Assembly: GCA_024280135.1 (NCBI GenBank) | Contig: JAJRQS010000129.1 | Location: 1 to 11,044, forward strand | DNA: 11,044 bases | Reading direction: 5' to 3' | DNA from: Bacteroidota bacterium | GTDB taxonomy: Bacteria; Bacteroidota; Bacteroidia; Chitinophagales; Saprospiraceae | Shown: positions 9,001 through 11,044 of the stretch, piece by piece | Layout: every line of letters begins with the position of its first letter | Position numbering within the stretch: position 1 is the first letter of the stretch | Program-made: the position numbers and the translations under genes | The notes under the pieces: generated by a model | Databases searched by the model: none | What the model was told of the DNA's origin: nothing | What the model saw: the letters and a program-made list of their open reading frames with translations, nothing else

Positions 9001-11044
9001 ATGTACTGTTGAGGGTACAGCAGAAGTACTACCAGATGTTTCGTTGCCAGAATTGACCACCACTCAATCAGGATTAATTACTTGTGACAATACTTCTTCG
9101 GCAACTTTTACAGCTTCTTCAACCACCCCAGGTGTTACCTATCAATGGACAGGGCCTGGTGTAAATTCAACAGATCTTTCTATAGATGTATCTGATTATC
9201 AAGAATATATCGTCGTGGTGACAGCACCAAATGGTTGTACTAACCAAGCGGCTTTAACGGCAGATGTTGATATGGATCCGCCGGCTTTGACGAATATGAA
9301 TGCATCTAATATTTTAAATTGCACAAATCAAGAAGCAACGCTGTCAGCGACCACTAATGCAATCAACTATCAATGGACAGGTCCTGCTAGCTTTTCAAGC
9401 AATGATCCAATGCCAACGGTCTCTACAGCTGGAACCTATTCCGTTGTGGTCACAGGAGGGAATGGTTGCACAAGTACAGATGATGTATTAGTAGAAGAAG
9501 AGGTTGCGCTTCCTAATGTAACAGTTGCCGATGGAGAAGTCGGATGTACGACACCGTCCACGATTTTAACAGCAACTTCTACAAGTAATATTACAAATTA
9601 TGCTTGGTCTGGTCCAGGTGGCTTTAATGAGTCCACTCAGGCAGTTACGGTTTCCATGGCTGGGGATTATACTGTTGTGGTCACGGGCGAAAATGGTTGT
9701 ACTCAATCAACTACCGCTACGGTTACAGCGTCTTCGGACCTGCCAGAGGTTTCTGCAACAGGTGGAGAATTAACTTGTATGCTTACGGATTTGGATTTGA
9801 TGGGAAGTTCTTCGACATCTGGAGCAACAGGTGTTTGGACGCAAGGCGTTAATCAAGTCGCTACTGATTTTGCATACTCGGCAACGACTCCTGGAGATTA
9901 TACCTTGACTGTTACAGCACCGAACGGATGCACACAAGAATTAACAGTGACGGTTACAGAAAGTATTGACGAACCCAATGTCTCGGCGTTTGCACCAGAA
10001 GAACTAACTTGTCAAGCAACCACGATTTCTCTTGAAGGAAATTCCACAACACAAGATGTAACTTTTGCATGGTCTGGACCTAATGGCTATACTTCTTCTC
10101 TGCAAAACCCAAATGATATTTCTACCGAAGGGACATACACCTTGACGGTTACAGGACTTAACGGTTGTACCCATTCAGCAGATGTCGATGTCGTGACAAA
10201 TGGTGAATTGCCTGATGTAACGGTCACTGGAGCAGACTTAAATTGCGAAATAGTTGAAGTGACCCTATTGGGTGAATCTAGTACGCCTGGCGTTACTTAT
10301 CAATGGTCGGGTACAGGTATTTCAAATCCAACTTTGCAAAATCAAGTGGTTTCGGAGCCAGGGATATATACCGTTGTGGTCACAGCAAATAACGGTTGTA
10401 CAAAAGAAGCAAGTGTTGACATAGCACAAGACTTAACACCTCCAGTTATTACAGATGCTCAAGGTGGAACCATCCTTTGCGGAAGCTCCAGTACAACTTT
10501 GATGGGATCGTCATCAACTGCTGGTGCAACTTATACTTGGGTAGGACCAGGAGGCGTAGAATATAATGAAGCGAATCCAACCGTTGATGAAGTAGGAACT
10601 TATACATTCGTAGTGACTAATCCGACCACACAATGTACAGCTAGCCAAGACGTTGAAGTTCAAGAAGATAACAATGCACCGGACGGACAAGCTTCTGTAG
10701 GAGGAGAAATTACTTGCGTAAATAACGAAGTCCAAATTGCTGGATTTTCCACGACAGATGATGTTACCTATACCTGGACATCTCCTTCTAATCAAACAAT
10801 TGATGGACCAGGTCCTCATGTTGTGACAGAAGAAGGTGATTATAAATTAGTCATTCTTGCCCCTAATGGTTGTGAAACAATTAAAAATTTAGCAATACCC
10901 GTTAATAAAGAAGAGCCAGGAGCAACAATTGATAATATAACTTTGGGATGTGGAGAAGTCGGTACGCTATCTGCTAGCACGAATCCCCAAGGTACAGCCG
11001 CTTATGTTTGGTCAGGACCTAATGGGTATTCAAGCACAATGACA
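5984..11044 (+). CDS. Giant secreted multi-domain Ig-like repeat protein, probable surface adhesin; 3' end outside the window
   Basis: An open frame of 1687 codons runs from ATG 5984 to the last base without a stop. The start is well fixed: an in-frame TAA lies at 5966-5968 and no other start codon lies between. Architecture: signal peptide (1-19), N-terminal beta-rich domain with many Cys (25-181), PKD-like domain (187-279), two Cys modules ending in CDST (280-392), then 17 tandem Ig-like units (393 onward), the last cut by the window. Each complete unit carries two Cys about 51 residues apart, suggesting one disulfide per unit, and a core Trp usually in a W-S/T-G-P motif. Known of the style: such proteins in Bacteroidota are usually exported by Sec and the type IX secretion system and end in a sorting or 'gliding motility-associated' C-terminal domain. 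That end is not visible, so T9SS export is inference. The protein is Ser/Thr/Asn/Val-rich, acidic and nearly free of Lys and Arg. Adhesion, biofilm matrix or surface coat is the likely role. No enzyme motif is seen. Confidence 0.88.
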   Translation, partial: MRQILISLMLVLSINSLHSQVVAPCSPADDLAYDFCTDVCAICDIGLLNGYVGNTGNWSGDVFFAGDVFCMSGGISGVVQNNGWVAFVATSSSLNLLFTYSNCTGGDANGSGLQTALYEMVGGCHKNNAVKVACHAELSTNSYNLIANGLVVGTTYYLMMDGWADSVCDFEIEVIEGAGDPAVLASTPIGGPQSICPSESTAFTFGPVAGAYYSTWVLPPGATILGENPATVTLDVDAPTTVYIDFGPNPASGQICVTPYNGCQIGSEECLPVTIEPIPDTQLDPLTVCFGETYTWIDGNNYTNNNTASFPTTITKQKLFGGGSSGFCDSTVIQDIVYLPNLEKNLPDIIACQGETVTVGSEVVTTTQVVSTTVTNYAGCDSTINVFVQFIPNNAEANGPLAIGCSGSNPQLVGSGTTSNGTYAWYDPSDNLISNTLTADPTVSGDYYFVVTNVSGGTTCKDTAIASVTADLALPLNVMATVSGTIGCTANASATLTGTSSTPGATFQWLDPSANPIGGSSATATVTQTGTYQLVATNPTSGCTATFDIEVMGDSSVPDITATGGSIDCNNASATISAASTTGGVTFAWTGASNYASAMASNSVSNPGNYTVVVTDPSNGCTNSTSVEVEDNTAQPSVTAAGNTVGCASAGVTITAVSADATSFSWTGPNNYASSMQNPTDVTDAGTYTVEVTNSFGCTNTATAVVDADDNLPTVNPTGGTVSCNDMNVTVAANAVPANLDYSWSGPNSFSSSAPNFMTSEPGTYSVTVTNMANQCTAEGTVLVGEDLTQPILSLTADATGIDCNNTDVLLTATSNANDFSWSGNGINNTTSSVTVSQGGAYTVQVTGANGCNTSESITIDEDTAQPDVTAADVDITCLVMNPTVSATSTVDPTTSYSWTGPSSFSANTASAEVTIPGTYTVVITNNSNGCTNTTTVEANDLVVVPNLTTTGSMLGCGSNATMISASSAAGSTYSWTGPNSFAGTGSSVSVPSVGVYTVIATDGNGCTVEGTAEVLPDVSLPELTTTQSGLITCDNTSSATFTASSTTPGVTYQWTGPGVNSTDLSIDVSDYQEYIVVVTAPNGCTNQAALTADVDMDPPALTNMNASNILNCTNQEATLSATTNAINYQWTGPASFSSNDPMPTVSTAGTYSVVVTGGNGCTSTDDVLVEEEVALPNVTVADGEVGCTTPSTILTATSTSNITNYAWSGPGGFNESTQAVTVSMAGDYTVVVTGENGCTQSTTATVTASSDLPEVSATGGELTCMLTDLDLMGSSSTSGATGVWTQGVNQVATDFAYSATTPGDYTLTVTAPNGCTQELTVTVTESIDEPNVSAFAPEELTCQATTISLEGNSTTQDVTFAWSGPNGYTSSLQNPNDISTEGTYTLTVTGLNGCTHSADVDVVTNGELPDVTVTGADLNCEIVEVTLLGESSTPGVTYQWSGTGISNPTLQNQVVSEPGIYTVVVTANNGCTKEASVDIAQDLTPPVITDAQGGTILCGSSSTTLMGSSSTAGATYTWVGPGGVEYNEANPTVDEVGTYTFVVTNPTTQCTASQDVEVQEDNNAPDGQASVGGEITCVNNEVQIAGFSTTDDVTYTWTSPSNQTIDGPGPHVVTEEGDYKLVILAPNGCETIKNLAIPVNKEEPGATIDNITLGCGEVGTLSASTNPQGTAAYVWSGPNGYSSTMT
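6056..6526 (+). other. N-terminal Cys-containing beta-rich domain (residues 25-181)
   Basis: The domain holds ten or more Cys and the pattern NNGWVAF near its middle, then SGLQTALYE, paired Cys and a closing GLVVGTTYYLMMDGWADSVC strand pair. This resembles the PPC/CUB-like beta-sandwich domains that open many Bacteroidota surface proteins and are often followed by a PKD-like domain, as here. I recognise the style but cannot name a family with certainty. A ligand- or glycan-binding role is possible and not shown. Confidence 0.55.
6542..6820 (+). other. PKD-like domain (residues 187-279)
   Basis: The order GGPQSICPSE, then a tyrosine-rich turn, WVLPPGATILG, a strand ending in VYIDFG, and ICVTPYNGC matches the PKD-like domain of Bacteroidota secreted proteins. 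In that domain the layout is 'CPG...Y.W..P.G..I......V.W/F....G.I.V...N.CG'. It is a beta-sandwich spacer, usually in adhesins. This single copy separates the N-terminal domain from the Cys modules and the long array. Confidence 0.7.
6821..7159 (+). other. Two 'C-GET ... CDST' modules (residues 280-392)
   Basis: Module A (about 280-341) runs from VCFGETYTWIDG to FCDSTVIQDIVYLP. Module B (about 342-392) runs from ACQGETVTVGSE to NYAGCDSTINVFVQF. Both share a first Cys followed by G-E-T and a second Cys in C-D-S-T before a final strand. This recurring short module is familiar from large secreted proteins of Saprospiria-like bacteria. Module A has an insertion with a Gly/Ser-rich turn (FGGGSSGF). 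They form the junction to the main array. Confidence 0.6.
7160..11044 (+). repeat. Tandem array of at least 17 Ig-like units of about 78 residues
   Basis: The first Cys codon of each unit begins at 7196, 7445, 7688, 7922, 8153, 8393, 8615, 8852, 9083, 9320, 9545, 9776, 10010, 10244, 10478, 10715 and 10949. Successive spacings are 83, 81, 78, 77, 80, 74, 79, 77, 79, 75, 77, 78, 78, 78, 79 and 78 residues. The pattern is: G-x-(V/I/L)-x-C, two strands rich in Ser/Thr, aromatic-x-W-(S/T)-G-P, a short variable stretch, G-x-Y-T-V-x-V-T, N-G-C-T, a strand, then an acidic linker ending in Pro. Cys to Cys is about 51-52 residues. Units 1 and 2 have W-x-D-P-S instead of W-x-G-P, and unit 12 has W-T-Q-G. 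Unit 17 is cut before its second Cys. DNA identity between units is low apart from short patches, so this is an old array kept at the protein level. Confidence 0.9.

Noticed and set aside
10514..10819. Minus-strand frame of 101 codons inside the repeat array
   Set aside because: It is opposite units 15-16 of a conserved repeat; its product is Ser/Ile/Cys-rich with no family features, as expected of the complement of this repeat.
7160..11044. CRISPR array or satellite DNA as explanation for the periodicity
   Set aside because: The period (about 234 bases) is conserved at the protein level with varied codons, and there are no short identical repeats with unique spacers.
5984..11044. Frameshift or broken gene in the giant frame
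   Set aside because: The frame stays open for exactly 1687 codons to the last base and every unit keeps its Cys, Trp and NGC motifs in phase.

Overview
The window looks like chromosomal DNA from a member of the Bacteroidota, probably a marine or environmental Saprospiria- or Flavobacteriia-like lineage. Four things point there. The long minus-strand gene is a TamB of the Bacteroidota type. The gene starts have A-rich leaders without Shine-Dalgarno sequences. The central intergenic region holds promoter elements of the TTG/TTTG plus TAnnTTTG kind. The plus-strand gene encodes a giant secreted protein built from PKD-like, 'GCDST' and Ig-like repeats, a style common in that phylum. Genus and species cannot be read from the sequence.

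Layout: (1) Positions 1-537, plus strand, carry the 3' part of a LUD-domain (LutC/YkgG-like) gene whose start lies before the window. (2) Positions 543-5435, minus strand, carry a complete 1630-residue TamB-like inner-membrane-anchored periplasmic protein. It converges on the LUD gene with only 5 bases between the stop codons. (3) Positions 5436-5983 are a 548-base divergent intergenic region with no gene. It contains one good candidate promoter facing each way. The two share the identical -7 octamer TAGCTTTG. The plus-strand promoter is followed by a leader of about 160 bases. (4) From 5984 to the window end runs an uninterrupted reading frame of 1687 codons with no stop. It encodes the N-terminal part of a very large exported protein: signal peptide, N-terminal beta-rich Cys-containing domain, PKD-like domain, two Cys-containing 'GCDST' modules, then at least 17 tandem Ig-like units of about 78 residues. 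Each complete unit has one Cys pair and one core Trp.

The most striking direct observation is composition. The 1687 visible residues of the giant protein contain 1 Arg (in the signal peptide) and 10 Lys. Residues 462-1473 (1012 in a row) contain neither Lys nor Arg. TamB next door is rich in Lys. The three genes do not form an obvious pathway. TamB and the giant surface protein both concern the cell envelope and share an upstream region, but a functional link is only inference. I see no RNA genes, mobile elements, CRISPR arrays or clear intrinsic terminators.
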